DNA of 64,000 nucleotides, taken from JAAYKT01 sp964408955 (GTDB lineage: Bacteria > Bacillota > Clostridia > Lutisporales > Lutisporaceae). How positions within the stretch are numbered: position 1 is the stretch's first letter; each line of letters begins with the position of its first letter. The notes beneath the pieces were generated by a model, which was not told the origin of the DNA, made no database searches, and saw only the letters and a list, made by a program, of their open reading frames with translations. The stretch spans positions 7,329 to 71,328 of the forward strand of contig CAYPBK010000007.1 of assembly GCA_964408955.1 (NCBI GenBank). The letters are read 5' to 3'. A program made the position numbers and the translations under genes. Shown here in pieces: positions 1 through 8,338 of the stretch.

Positions 1-998
1 TTAAAATCTTTTTTACAATTTTGAATATCGATAATTAAATGGTCACTACTAGCCCCAAGTATTTCAATACCTTCATCTTTAGGAATCAGTTTGCTGCTAT
101 CCCCTACATCTTGATTTCCTATTGCTATAATAGCCCTTTTACGTTTGCCTTTGTCAATAAAACTAGGTCGTTCGCCAAAAGCATTTGTAGAAATTTGACC
201 AATAGGATAAGTAGGCTTTATACCTAGTTCAATAATTTGTCCAATTATTATAAAAGTATCTTCTTCCATATCCTTCACATTCATTAAACCACTTCTTATC
301 ATTCCTATTGGATTTAGCATTCCACCGCCTATACGCAAATGGTTTATTCCTAAAGGCATTCGTCCTTCAGCTAAGAGTGGTAGCGAGGTAGAAGCGCCAC
401 CAGATATGATATCAAGTTTTCGTTCTATTTTTTCCTCAATCATTTTAGCCGCTAGTACTAACTCGCTAAGATTCTCTTCCGTAGGTAAGATCGCTCCATA
501 ACACCCTAAATTTGTCGCAATGCCTTTTAAATAAATATTGGGAAGGTCATTTTCTATAAATAGACACAATTTTATTAAGTCATTTCTGTTTATTATTCCT
601 TCCCGTAAGTCTCCCAAATCATACATTATTACCGCATTGTGAATTTTATTATTAAAAGCTGCTATATTATTTAGCTTTATAACAGTCTCCTTTTCTGAGT
701 TTAAACTTATGTCACAGTATTTAATTACTTCTTCTACCTCACTCAACATAGGAATACGCAATAAAACAGTTTCAACAAAACCCCATCTTTGTTTTACTAT
801 TTTCAATTGCTTTATCCTTGAACTTCCGATTTGATTACATCCGGCTAAAATAAGCTGTTTTGTTATCTTAGGCATCCCTGCAAAGCCTTTAATAACTCCA
901 CATAAGTCAATCCCGTGGCTACTACAATGAAACAAAACACGTTCAACATTCGAATGTATAAATCCTAAATTAATATTCAATACGGGATATGGAATCAT
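1..998 (-). CDS. orr: Ornithine racemase-like PLP enzyme (3' end off window)
   Basis: This is a PLP-dependent racemase of the alanine-racemase fold (type III), most like clostridial ornithine racemase, which turns L-ornithine into D-ornithine for the ornithine aminomutase fermentation route. I translated the minus strand from the ATG at 998, which follows a purine-rich site (AGGTAGGGG); 332 codons are open and the frame leaves the window without a stop. The family is about 350 residues, so little is missing. K37 in a V-I-K-G motif is the expected Schiff-base lysine, and a later GGG-M-L-N-P stretch fits the phosphate-binding end of the barrel. It is the last visible gene of the operon holding the amino-acid transporter and two guanidino-modifying enzymes, which fits a route from a guanidino compound to ornithine. 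A YhfX-like racemase of other specificity is the alternative. Confidence 0.75.
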   Translation of the reverse strand, partial: MIPYPVLNINLGFIHSNVERVLFHCSSHGIDLCGVIKGFAGMPKITKQLILAGCNQIGSSRIKQLKIVKQRWGFVETVLLRIPMLSEVEEVIKYCDISLNSEKETVIKLNNIAAFNNKIHNAVIMYDLGDLREGIINRNDLIKLCLFIENDLPNIYLKGIATNLGCYGAILPTEENLSELVLAAKMIEEKIERKLDIISGGASTSLPLLAEGRMPLGINHLRIGGGMLNPIGMIRSGLMNVKDMEEDTFIIIGQIIELGIKPTYPIGQISTNAFGERPSFIDKGKRKRAIIAIGNQDVGDSSKLIPKDEGIEILGASSDHLIIDIQNCKKDF

Positions 999-1034
999 AT
1001 AAAACCCCTACCTTTTTCTGAAGAAATACTTTAT

Positions 1035-1763
1035 TTAACGATCTAATATCTTACTTAAGAATTCTTGCGCTCTTTCAGTATTTGGATTTGTAAAAAACAC
1101 ATCTGGGGAAGTAACTTCAACAATATTTCCATCATCCATAAAAACAATCTTATCACAAACTTCTTTGGCAAAGCCCATTTCGTGGGTTACAACTATCATA
1201 GTCATCCCTGTTTCTGCAAGCCTTCTTATTACATCTAAAACTTCTTTTATCATTTCTGGATCAAGAGCTGATGTAGGTTCATCAAAAAGCATTAGTTTTG
1301 GTTCCAACGCAAGTGATCTCGCAATAGCGACTCTTTGTTGTTGTCCACCAGATAATTGTGAAGGATAAGAATCTATTTTGTCAGACAATCCTAATGAAGA
1401 TAAAATATCTTTTGCTTTTCTTTCTGCCTCTTTTGAATTTAGCTTTTTAACATGAATGGGAGCAAGCGCAACATTTTGTAAAGTCGTCAAGTGAGAGTAT
1501 AGGTTAAATGATTGAAATACAAACCCAATGTTTGACCTTACACTATTAATATTAGTATTTCTATCGTGTACGCTAACTCCATCTACAATTATTTCTCCTT
1601 CTTGAATTCTTTCTAAAGCATTTACTGTACGAATCAGCGTGCTCTTTCCCGCACCACTGGGTCCAATAATCGCATATACATTGGATTTTGGCACTTCTAA
1701 AGACACATTTTTTAATACATGAAGCTTTCCAAAGTATTTTGTTACATTTTTTATTGATATCAT
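1035..1763 (-). CDS. Polar amino acid ABC transporter ATP-binding protein
   Basis: This is the ATPase subunit (242 aa, normal length) of a HisP/GlnQ-type importer and works at the inner face of the membrane. Walker A is GPSGAGKS at residues 34-41, the signature is LSGGQQQR, and Walker B is LMLFDEPTSALDP, followed by the switch histidine in VVTHEMGF. It lies 15 bp downstream of its permease gene, and the binding lipoprotein is the next gene upstream, so the three form one importer. Neighbouring racemase and amidinotransferase-fold genes suggest a cationic or guanidino amino acid as the cargo, but the ATPase itself does not show specificity. Confidence 0.93.
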   Translation of the reverse strand: MISIKNVTKYFGKLHVLKNVSLEVPKSNVYAIIGPSGAGKSTLIRTVNALERIQEGEIIVDGVSVHDRNTNINSVRSNIGFVFQSFNLYSHLTTLQNVALAPIHVKKLNSKEAERKAKDILSSLGLSDKIDSYPSQLSGGQQQRVAIARSLALEPKLMLFDEPTSALDPEMIKEVLDVIRRLAETGMTMIVVTHEMGFAKEVCDKIVFMDDGNIVEVTSPDVFFTNPNTERAQEFLSKILDR

Positions 1764-1778
1764 TTAAATATTCCCACC

Positions 1779-2426
1779 TTAATGTACTATTTTATACTTG
1801 TTTTCAAAATATCTTATTATTAGTGACAATGTGGAAGTCATTGCAAAGTATAAAACGGCAATGAAAGTCCATATTTCTATAGGACGGAAAGTGGTAGCGA
1901 CCAAATTCTTTCCTACCAAGGTCAAATCAACAACAGAAATAACTGAAACTAAAGAAGAGTCTTTAATAAGAATAATGAATTGCGAAGCCATGGGAGGCAA
2001 AACCATTCTTAGTGCTTGAGGCAAAATAACTAATTTCATAGCTTGTAAGTATGTCATGCCCGAAGAACGGGCAGCCTCCATTTGACCACGGGGTACTGCT
2101 TCAATTCCTGCCCTCACTATCTCAGCTACAAAAGCACCTGAGAAAGCAGCTAAAGCTAGTATTGCAGATATATAAGATCCTAAGTTAAAATACTTGCCTA
2201 AAACAAAGTAAATCCATATTAGCAACACCAATAAAGGAACACCTCTAACGAATTCAATATACCATATAGCAGGTAAAGCAAATATTTTTTTATTTGAAAC
2301 TCTTAGTAATCCTATAATGATTCCAATCGGAATGCTAAATGCTAAAGAATATGCTGATATTTTTAATGTCAATAAAGCTCCTTCAATAAAAATGTTCAAA
2401 TTATTAGTAACAACTGCCCAACTCAT
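1779..2426 (-). CDS. Polar amino acid ABC transporter permease
   Basis: This is a 215-aa membrane subunit of the HisM/GlnP family. The N-terminal part is hydrophobic with several predicted membrane segments, and the ATPase-contacting EAA loop is visible as EAARSSGMTYLQAMKLVILP around residues 138-157. The start is an ATG preceded by GGAGG. Only one permease gene is present, so it probably acts as a homodimer, as in single-permease importers of this family. It sits between the binding-protein gene (2527-3354) and the ATPase gene (1035-1763). Confidence 0.92.
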   Translation of the reverse strand: MSWAVVTNNLNIFIEGALLTLKISAYSLAFSIPIGIIIGLLRVSNKKIFALPAIWYIEFVRGVPLLVLLIWIYFVLGKYFNLGSYISAILALAAFSGAFVAEIVRAGIEAVPRGQMEAARSSGMTYLQAMKLVILPQALRMVLPPMASQFIILIKDSSLVSVISVVDLTLVGKNLVATTFRPIEIWTFIAVLYFAMTSTLSLIIRYFENKYKIVH

Positions 2427-2455
2427 ATAATAAATCCTCCTACAATTGAAGTTAG

Positions 2456-2486
2456 GCTATCTAAGAAATTATATTTCTTAGATAGC
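2456..2486 (-). other. Intercistronic hairpin after binding-protein gene
   Basis: A perfect inverted repeat with 14-bp arms (2456-2469 and 2473-2486) and a 3-nt loop lies between the binding-protein gene and the permease gene. No long U-tract follows. It most likely protects the 3' end of the binding-protein message or reduces read-through, giving more binding protein than permease. Confidence 0.6.
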
Positions 2487-2526
2487 TTAAATACTAATTA
2501 ATCTTTACTTGAGGTTTTGCATTCAT

Positions 2527-3354
2527 TTATTCGGAAAGCGAATCCATCCAATCAGTTGTATGGAACCACTTTTCAATTGATTCTAAATCATCGGGGCTTC
2601 CTTTATAACCTTCTAAAAATGCATTTAACCATATCACTGTTTCTAGATCATTATGACGTATAACTATACCAGCATTTTCAGCAGAGATTATATCATAAAT
2701 CCCTCTAACCTTACCTTCATTCATTATTTCATACATTTCTATACCAGGTTTATCATAGATTATTCCATCAGCTTTTCCCTGAGCAATTGCTATACAGGCA
2801 GTTGGAAAATCTGCATAGTCAACCACCTCGGCATGTTTGAAAAGCTGTTTAGATAATAAAGCTCCTGTGGTTCCCAAGGATGTCGCAATCTTTTTGCCTT
2901 CTTTATCTAAATCTTCCCATGAATTTGTTGTTGTATCGTTAGCAGAAACCATTAATACTTCACCTGCTGCATAATATGGATTACTAAAGCTAACTGCCAA
3001 AGCCCTATCACCTCTTATAGTCATTCCGGCAATTATCATATCTATATCACCTGTTTGCAGAGCTGGGATTAAACCACTAAATTCGTATTGCTTATACTCA
3101 ACAGGAACACCCATAGCTTTACCAATAGCATTTCCAATATCAATATCATATCCAACAAAATTACCTTTCACGTCTTTCATTTCAAAAGGTAAATATCCAG
3201 GTGCAGTCCCAATTATTAGTTTCTTATTCTTCAATACTTTATCAATTGTTGATTGCGTTTTCCCTTCGCCTCCAGTTGCAGAGCCTGAATTTGCGCATGC
3301 CGCTAAACTAAACATTAAAACAATTACTAATAAAACAGATAATACTTTTTTCAT
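2527..3354 (-). CDS. Amino acid ABC transporter substrate-binding lipoprotein
   Basis: This is a 275-aa family-3 (SBP_bac_3) solute-binding protein anchored outside the membrane by lipid. The signal peptide ends in the lipobox S-L-A-A-C with Cys20. The body shows family features: LIIGTAPGYLPFEM near the start of the mature domain, GNFVGYDIDIGNAIGKAMGV, GDIDMIIAGMTI and a D-x-x-P region. The operon context (amidinotransferase-fold enzymes, ornithine racemase) argues for a guanidino or basic amino acid ligand. That specificity is inference; only the family is clear. Confidence 0.92.
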   Translation of the reverse strand: MKKVLSVLLVIVLMFSLAACANSGSATGGEGKTQSTIDKVLKNKKLIIGTAPGYLPFEMKDVKGNFVGYDIDIGNAIGKAMGVPVEYKQYEFSGLIPALQTGDIDMIIAGMTIRGDRALAVSFSNPYYAAGEVLMVSANDTTTNSWEDLDKEGKKIATSLGTTGALLSKQLFKHAEVVDYADFPTACIAIAQGKADGIIYDKPGIEMYEIMNEGKVRGIYDIISAENAGIVIRHNDLETVIWLNAFLEGYKGSPDDLESIEKWFHTTDWMDSLSE

Positions 3355-3399
3355 TATTTTTCCCCCTTAATTTTTTATTTGATTTAAGCCAATAATTGA

Positions 3400-4344
3400 C
3401 TAGACTGGTTCTCTTTTTAAAAAAACGGTCATACAATGCATGGCTCCCCATCCTTTCATAATTTCATTCAGCTCGACCTCAATAACTTCTACACCTGCCT
3501 CCATTAGCTTTCCCTTCGTATTAGGTGATCCTGCAGGCATAACTATTTTGCCAGGCTCTAAAGCAACAAAATTTGTAGCCATCTTTACTTTGATTTCTTC
3601 TAAATCCGTTGCCTCTATTACATTAAAACCTTTATCTAATAACGGCTTAACAACATCATAGGGTATTTGCCAAGGAAACAATAAGACTGCTTTTTTATCA
3701 ATAAAGTTAATAAGTCCATCTAAATGAGCATGACCGTAAGGAATTCCCATTCTTAGTATTTCAGTAACTCCCATTTTTCGCAATTCATTCTCTACCTGCT
3801 CTGCCCCTTCTTTGTTGGCTCTAGCACCTGTACCTATGATTACTGTGTGCCTATCAACCCACATAGCACAAGCACCGTCAAAAAAACCTTCACCGTTTAT
3901 GGTTTTTACAATAGGTACGCCTAATTTGCTAAGTGCCTGTGCCGCATATCTCTCTTCTCCACGCCTTGCGGCTATGCCGGGTCTGCATACTATGGCACCT
4001 TCCGGAGTCATAAATACTAAATCTCTCATATAAAGGGCATTAGGTCTATCAAGTCGTTGCTCTTCTACATAATGTACTTCTACTCCATGATCTTTGTAAA
4101 CTTGCGCCAGCTTGTCCTGCTCTGCTCTTGCCTTTTCAAAATCCATGGGCACTTTCCACCGGTAATCGGAATAATTATTATTATCAATAAATTCTATTTC
4201 TTTCCCCGGTCTTCTTAAAAGAACGGCTTTTAGCTTGCCTACTTCGGAATCACAATACCATTCACCCCAAATTTCCCCCATTTCTTCAGAAAAAATTTTT
4301 TCTGAGGGAAACCATCTTTCTCCCTGCACTCTTACATTGTTCAT
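3400..4344 (-). CDS. Amidinotransferase-fold guanidino hydrolase (DDAH/arginine deiminase superfamily), copy 2
   Basis: This 314-aa protein belongs to the superfamily of dimethylargininase, arginine deiminase, arginine dihydrolase and glycine amidinotransferase, which attack guanidino carbon through a catalytic cysteine. Visible active-site elements are the guanidine-pocket region GFFDGACAMWVD (about residues 153-164), the general-base histidine in HAHLDG (H207) and the nucleophile in A-M-H-C-M-T (C304). A conserved MRDLVFMTPEGAIVCRPG block is at 106-123. It is close to the neighbouring 316-aa copy over its whole length. It is shorter than arginine deiminase (about 410 aa) and a little longer than DDAH. 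The substrate cannot be named from sequence; arginine, methylarginine or another guanidino acid leading to ornithine or citrulline is plausible. Confidence 0.85.
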   Translation of the reverse strand: MNNVRVQGERWFPSEKIFSEEMGEIWGEWYCDSEVGKLKAVLLRRPGKEIEFIDNNNYSDYRWKVPMDFEKARAEQDKLAQVYKDHGVEVHYVEEQRLDRPNALYMRDLVFMTPEGAIVCRPGIAARRGEERYAAQALSKLGVPIVKTINGEGFFDGACAMWVDRHTVIIGTGARANKEGAEQVENELRKMGVTEILRMGIPYGHAHLDGLINFIDKKAVLLFPWQIPYDVVKPLLDKGFNVIEATDLEEIKVKMATNFVALEPGKIVMPAGSPNTKGKLMEAGVEVIEVELNEIMKGWGAMHCMTVFLKREPV

Positions 4345-4366
4345 ATTTAACCTCCAACTTGTATAT

Positions 4367-5317
4367 TTATCCTCTTTTTAAAAAAGCAGTTGAACAATGA
4401 ACTGCTCCTCTGCCTTTTAAGAATTCAGACATTTCTAAAGTAATAACCTCAACACCGTTGTCTTCAAGAAGCTTCTTGCACATAGGATTATTTGCCGGCT
4501 GAATTACTAAACCTGGTTTAAGAGCAACAAAGTTACAACCTAAAGTCTCTACAACTTCTTGTGTTGAAGGTGCCTCAAGAATTTTAATCCCTTTCTTTCT
4601 AAATACATCACAAATATCATAAGGTACTTGTTGAGCATGTATCATTGCAATATCGTTTGAAGCAAAATTCAAAAGGCCGTCAATATGGATATTGCTATAT
4701 GGTATCTGCATGTGCAGTATTTCTTCCACTCCCATCCTTTTAAGTTCATACTCTACTTGTTCAAAGCCAGATCTGTTAGTTCTGCTGCTTGTTGCCAATA
4801 TAACAGTTTTTCTATCTACCCACATCGCATTGGCACCTTCAAAAATACCGTTACCATTAACAGTTCTTACAATGGGCACTCCAATTTTCGCTAAAGCCTG
4901 AGCAACATATCGCTCCTCACCACGGCGTTTAGCCATGCCCGGCCTTGTAATTATGGCTCCCTCCGGGGTCATAAACATTAAATCTCTGCAATAAACAGCA
5001 TTAGGTCTATCAATTCTCTGTTCCTCTACATAATATACATCTACTCCATAATCAATATATAGCTGCGCTAAATCATCATGTTGCTTTCTAAATAAGTTCA
5101 CATTAACATTTTCTCTGTATCTGACCTCGTCAGAATCGAAGTTTTCAATTTCTTCCCCTGGTTTCCTCATCAATACAGCTTTTAAATCATCTACTTCTGA
5201 GGCCACACCCCAATTACCCCAATATAGCGGCATATCTTCTTCAAAATTTGATTCCTTTGGAAACCATCTTTCTCCCAGCAAAGCATCACTAAGTTTTTTT
5301 TCTGGGCTTAAACTCAT
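4367..5317 (-). CDS. Amidinotransferase-fold guanidino hydrolase, copy 1
   Basis: This 316-aa paralogue of the next downstream gene is the first gene after the sigma54 promoter. It has the same layout: YCRDLMFMTPEGAIITRPGM at 109-128, GIFEGANAMWVD near 157-168, the catalytic histidine in NIHIDG (H211) and the nucleophile in A-V-H-C-S-T (C308). The pocket differs from its partner (FEGAN instead of FDGAC; SSRTN instead of GARAN), so the two may act on different substrates, catalyse successive steps, or form a hetero-oligomer. The start is an ATG after GGAG. Only 22 bp separate the genes, so they are co-transcribed. Confidence 0.85.
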   Translation of the reverse strand: MSLSPEKKLSDALLGERWFPKESNFEEDMPLYWGNWGVASEVDDLKAVLMRKPGEEIENFDSDEVRYRENVNVNLFRKQHDDLAQLYIDYGVDVYYVEEQRIDRPNAVYCRDLMFMTPEGAIITRPGMAKRRGEERYVAQALAKIGVPIVRTVNGNGIFEGANAMWVDRKTVILATSSRTNRSGFEQVEYELKRMGVEEILHMQIPYSNIHIDGLLNFASNDIAMIHAQQVPYDICDVFRKKGIKILEAPSTQEVVETLGCNFVALKPGLVIQPANNPMCKKLLEDNGVEVITLEMSEFLKGRGAVHCSTAFLKRG

Positions 5318-5369
5318 ATAACCATCTCCTGTTAAATATTAATAACTTCGTTTTCCATCTTTAAAATAA

Positions 5370-5385
5370 TGCAAAATATATGCCA
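5370..5385 (-). promoter_or_regulatory. Sigma54 (-24/-12) promoter of the guanidino operon
   Basis: On the minus strand the sequence is TGGCATATATTTTGCA. It matches the sigma54 consensus in both invariant parts (TGGCA at -24, TTGCA at -12) with exact spacing. It lies about 53 bp upstream of the start codon of the first amidinotransferase-fold gene (5317) and downstream of a gene for a sigma54 activator. Confidence 0.88.
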
Positions 5386-5485
5386 AGATAAACATTTAGC
5401 TTAAAAATGTCCTTATGCTCCTGCTCCTGTACTGCATTATAAATAGATTATTTAATTTCTTTAAATAAAGTGAGAAAATAGAGCG

Positions 5486-5529
5486 GTAAAGATATTTTTA
5501 CTCATGTGTAAAGATATTTTTACTCATGT
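5486..5529. promoter_or_regulatory. Tandem upstream activator sites for the sigma54 activator
   Basis: Two identical 22-bp units (5486-5507 and 5508-5529), followed by the start of a third, each contain the near-palindrome TTTACTCATGTGTAAA (one mismatched pair). They lie about 100-160 bp upstream of the -24/-12 promoter, where activator sites usually sit. They are in the gap between the activator gene and the operon, so they are probably its enhancer. Confidence 0.72.
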
Positions 5530-5617
5530 GTAAGATAGATTTGCCTTTTGAAGCTTTTTCTCATGCTAAAAATATATATATTAGCAAAAAAGTTGCACTG
5601 AAAATTGAAATTCCAAA

Positions 5618-6985
5618 TTATAATCCGTATTTATCAATTTTATATTTCAAAAGTTGTTTTGATATTTTAAGAAGCTTTGCAGCTTCAACCATACTATCTG
5701 TCTTTGCCAAAGATAATTGAATCAAACCTTTTTCATATCTTTCGACCATTACATTAAGGGCAATTTCCCCTATATCGCTTTCAATCTTACCATCATATCT
5801 TAGTTCACGGTTATACAAATAATCAGGCAAATCCTTTTCTTGTATAAGATTTCCGGAGATTAGATTGAAAGCCCCTTCAATTACATTCTTCAATTCCCTA
5901 ACATTTCCCGGCCATGAGTAACGGTTAAATATTTCTTCGACCTTTTCAGTAATACCTATTACTCTCCGATTCATTTGTCTATTATATTCATCTATAAAAT
6001 AGTTTGTCAGAAGCTTTACATCCTTTCGCCTTTCTCTTAGGCTCGGTATGTTGATTTGAACCACGCTTAATCTGTAGAATAAATCTTCTCTTAGCATTCC
6101 TTCTTTAATTGCCCTACGCGGATCTTCGTTAACAGCGGATATTATACTGACATCTATGTCAATTGAGTCTATTCCTCCAACTCTGCGAATCTTTTTCTCT
6201 TCTATTGCTTTCAAAATTTTAGCCTGAACGCTTATTTCCATTGAATTTATTTCATCCAAAAAAAGAGTTCCGTTTTGGGCAACTTCAAATAATCCTTTTT
6301 TGTTCTCCGCGCCTGTATAACTACCCTTAACCGTTCCAAACAGTATGCTTTCAAGCAAGGTTGAAGGTATGGCAGCACAATTTTGTGATACAAAAGGCTT
6401 TTCACATCTATCACTATGCTTATGAATTGACTGTGCTACCAATTCTTTGCCGGTTCCCGTAACACCATATATTAATACTGATGAATTTGTCTTTGAAACC
6501 TTAAGTATTTTTTCTTTTATCCCCAGCATAGAGTTTTCATTTGTTATTATGTCCTCAATTGAATATAGCTCATCCTTATTCTTTGGAAGATGATTTTCCT
6601 TTAAGGATATAGTTATGTTTTCCCTTCTGGCTTCAGGGTCTAAATATCTTGATACATCAACGGCACCAATTATTTCTTCGCCCGATACTATAGGCATGGT
6701 ATTATTCACAGCATAGATGGATTGTCCTTTGCTGGTTTTTAAATGCTGCATTTCATTGTATATGGGCTTACCGTCCTTTAAAACCCTTAATATGCTGCTC
6801 GTCTCGGGAGTCAAGCCCGGATATACATCTAAAATGCATTTGCCCACTACATCCTCATATCTAAGCTTATTTATATCCGGTCTGTATGTGATGAAATATT
6901 CAATTATTCCTTCTTTATTTGTAACAACTAATCCATCTATATAATTATAGATGCTAAGTATTTGTTCAACATATCTTCTAATCAT
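5618..6985 (-). CDS. Sigma54-dependent transcriptional activator (PAS-AAA+-HTH, RocR type)
   Basis: This is a 455-aa bacterial enhancer-binding protein that hydrolyses ATP to open sigma54 promoters. The N-terminal 120 residues form a PAS-like sensor, followed by the AAA+ domain with Walker A GVTGTGKE at 174-181, Walker B GTLFLDE at 239-245 and a C-terminal Fis-type helix-turn-helix (IVEAAKLLKISK-like region near 435). The sigma54-contact loop reads GSYTGA (221-226) instead of the usual GAFTGA. It is encoded just upstream of, and on the same strand as, the operon with the -24/-12 promoter and direct repeats, so it almost certainly controls that operon. The ligand is unknown; by analogy with RocR it could be ornithine, citrulline or the guanidino substrate. 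Confidence 0.93.
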   Translation of the reverse strand: MIRRYVEQILSIYNYIDGLVVTNKEGIIEYFITYRPDINKLRYEDVVGKCILDVYPGLTPETSSILRVLKDGKPIYNEMQHLKTSKGQSIYAVNNTMPIVSGEEIIGAVDVSRYLDPEARRENITISLKENHLPKNKDELYSIEDIITNENSMLGIKEKILKVSKTNSSVLIYGVTGTGKELVAQSIHKHSDRCEKPFVSQNCAAIPSTLLESILFGTVKGSYTGAENKKGLFEVAQNGTLFLDEINSMEISVQAKILKAIEEKKIRRVGGIDSIDIDVSIISAVNEDPRRAIKEGMLREDLFYRLSVVQINIPSLRERRKDVKLLTNYFIDEYNRQMNRRVIGITEKVEEIFNRYSWPGNVRELKNVIEGAFNLISGNLIQEKDLPDYLYNRELRYDGKIESDIGEIALNVMVERYEKGLIQLSLAKTDSMVEAAKLLKISKQLLKYKIDKYGL

Positions 6986-7008
6986 TTATATCAACCTCAT
7001 TAAAATCT

Positions 7009-7170
7009 ATTATAAAAAGGAACAGCTATATGAATCTTCGAGATCACCGAAAAAGTCACTTTATTGTCATTCTGAGCGTTAGTGAAGAATCTTAATGTGT
7101 TGGTAAAACAAGATTCCTTGCTTCGTTCAGGATGACATTTTTTGAAAAGATGTACCCTTTTTATATATTA
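7009..7170. repeat. MITE-like nested inverted repeat
   Basis: In the 410-bp gap between divergent genes, the outer ends near 7009-7023 and 7151-7170 are imperfect inverted copies (TATTATAAAAAGGAAC against GTACCCTTTTTATATA). An inner repeat at 7065-7137 has termini TGTCATTCTGAGCG and CGTTCAGGATGACA plus internal GAAGAATCTT/AAGATTC. Such TGTCATTCTGAGC-type palindromes are a common class of dispersed non-autonomous element. No open frame is inside. The rest of the gap (7171-7396) has a 13-bp palindrome TAGTATGATACTA at 7349-7361, close to the likely promoter of the ureohydrolase gene. Confidence 0.65.
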
Positions 7171-7396
7171 TACCTCAACTTACCTTGATTTTGTACTATT
7201 TTTGTTTACATAACCTTAATTTAACCCTTACCGCTACTGTTCAAACATAACTATAGTTTCAACATGGCTTATTATATTTGATAGGATTTCAAAGTATGAA
7301 CAGTAACCACAGCCCATTTTAAGCTAGCAGTGATTCAAAAAAGCTTTTTAGTATGATACTATAAGCATACCAAGACATATGAAAGGAGTATCGATA

Positions 7397-8308
7397 ATGG
7401 ATAATCTGCATAAGGATAAGAATATATGGGCGAGGCTTAATAACCCTGATTTATCTATTTGTGAAGCCGATGCTGTTATTTTTGGCATCCCCTATGACAA
7501 AGGTGTAAGCTTTAGATCCGGTGCAAGTCAAGCTCCTGACGAGCTTAGAAAAATAACCTACACTATAGACCCGACAACGGAGAGATTTGAAAATTTTGAG
7601 GATAAAAGGATATTAGACTTAGGTAACTTTGACGGTGAAAACATACCTGAAATAGCAAAGAAGCTGGAGAAAACCATAGATGAATGTATTAAGCATAAAA
7701 AGCTTTTCACTATGATAGGCGGCGATCATTCTACCACTATCCCCGTTCTCCAATGCATTGATAAAGCTATTGACGGGAGCCTAGGTATTATACATTTTGA
7801 TTCCCATTTTGACCTTTGTGATGAAATGGGGGGAGATATTTACTCCCACGGCTGCACCCAGAGAAGGGCAATAGAATTAAAGCATGTAGATGGGCTTGAA
7901 GCAATTTACTTTTTAGGCTTGCGCTCCATTGAGCTGCAAGAGCATGGCTTTATTCAAGGCAAAAAGATGAATATTCTTTCCGCAAGGGAAATAAGAGAAA
8001 TGGGAGTTAAAGAAACCAATAAAAGAGTAATGGAAAAGATGTCTGCCTTTGATAATATATATATCACCGTAGATATAGACGGGCTTGACCCTGCTTATGC
8101 TCCGGGTACGGGAACTCCGCAATTTGGGGGACTTTCTTCAAGAGAGCTTTTAGATATGCTTTATGAGATTTTTAAATTGCCTGTAATCAGTATGGATATT
8201 GTGGAAGTAGCTCCGTCCTTAGACCCTTCCGGTATAACATTGTTCGCAGCAAGGAAAATCGTAACGGAATGCTGGGGACACAAGTGGCGTAAAGAAAAAA
8301 GCCTCTAA
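7397..8308 (+). CDS. Agmatinase/arginase-family ureohydrolase
   Basis: This 303-aa binuclear manganese hydrolase cleaves urea (or a related group) from a guanidino compound. Metal ligands are visible as IGGDHS (H111), FDSHFD (D135, H137, D139) and TVDIDGLDP (D226, D228), followed by APGTGTPQFGGLSSRE. The second motif has Ser where DAHxD is usual. I chose the ATG at 7397, which is spaced correctly after AAAGGAG; an ATG at 7379 lies upstream of that site. It is transcribed away from the sigma54 activator and guanidino operon, so it probably belongs to the same pathway. The family covers agmatinase, guanidinobutyrase and related enzymes, and I cannot choose between them. The stop codon lies inside the terminator hairpin. 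Confidence 0.88.
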   Translation: MDNLHKDKNIWARLNNPDLSICEADAVIFGIPYDKGVSFRSGASQAPDELRKITYTIDPTTERFENFEDKRILDLGNFDGENIPEIAKKLEKTIDECIKHKKLFTMIGGDHSTTIPVLQCIDKAIDGSLGIIHFDSHFDLCDEMGGDIYSHGCTQRRAIELKHVDGLEAIYFLGLRSIELQEHGFIQGKKMNILSAREIREMGVKETNKRVMEKMSAFDNIYITVDIDGLDPAYAPGTGTPQFGGLSSRELLDMLYEIFKLPVISMDIVEVAPSLDPSGITLFAARKIVTECWGHKWRKEKSL

Positions 8309-8321
8309 TAGAGGCTTTTTG
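8291..8321. terminator. Bidirectional rho-independent terminator
   Basis: The stem GCCTCT/AGAGGC (8301-8306, 8310-8315) has A-tract and T-tract flanks, between the ureohydrolase gene and the convergent toxin gene. The TAA stop of the ureohydrolase (8306-8308) is part of the stem and loop. Confidence 0.9.
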
Positions 8322-8338
8322 GCTATACTTATGCTATT

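Noticed and set aside
7171..7396. A sigma54 promoter for the ureohydrolase gene
   Set aside because: TGGCTTATTATATTTGAT near 7266 has the wrong spacing and lacks the GC of the -12 element; no match to the activator repeat was found there.
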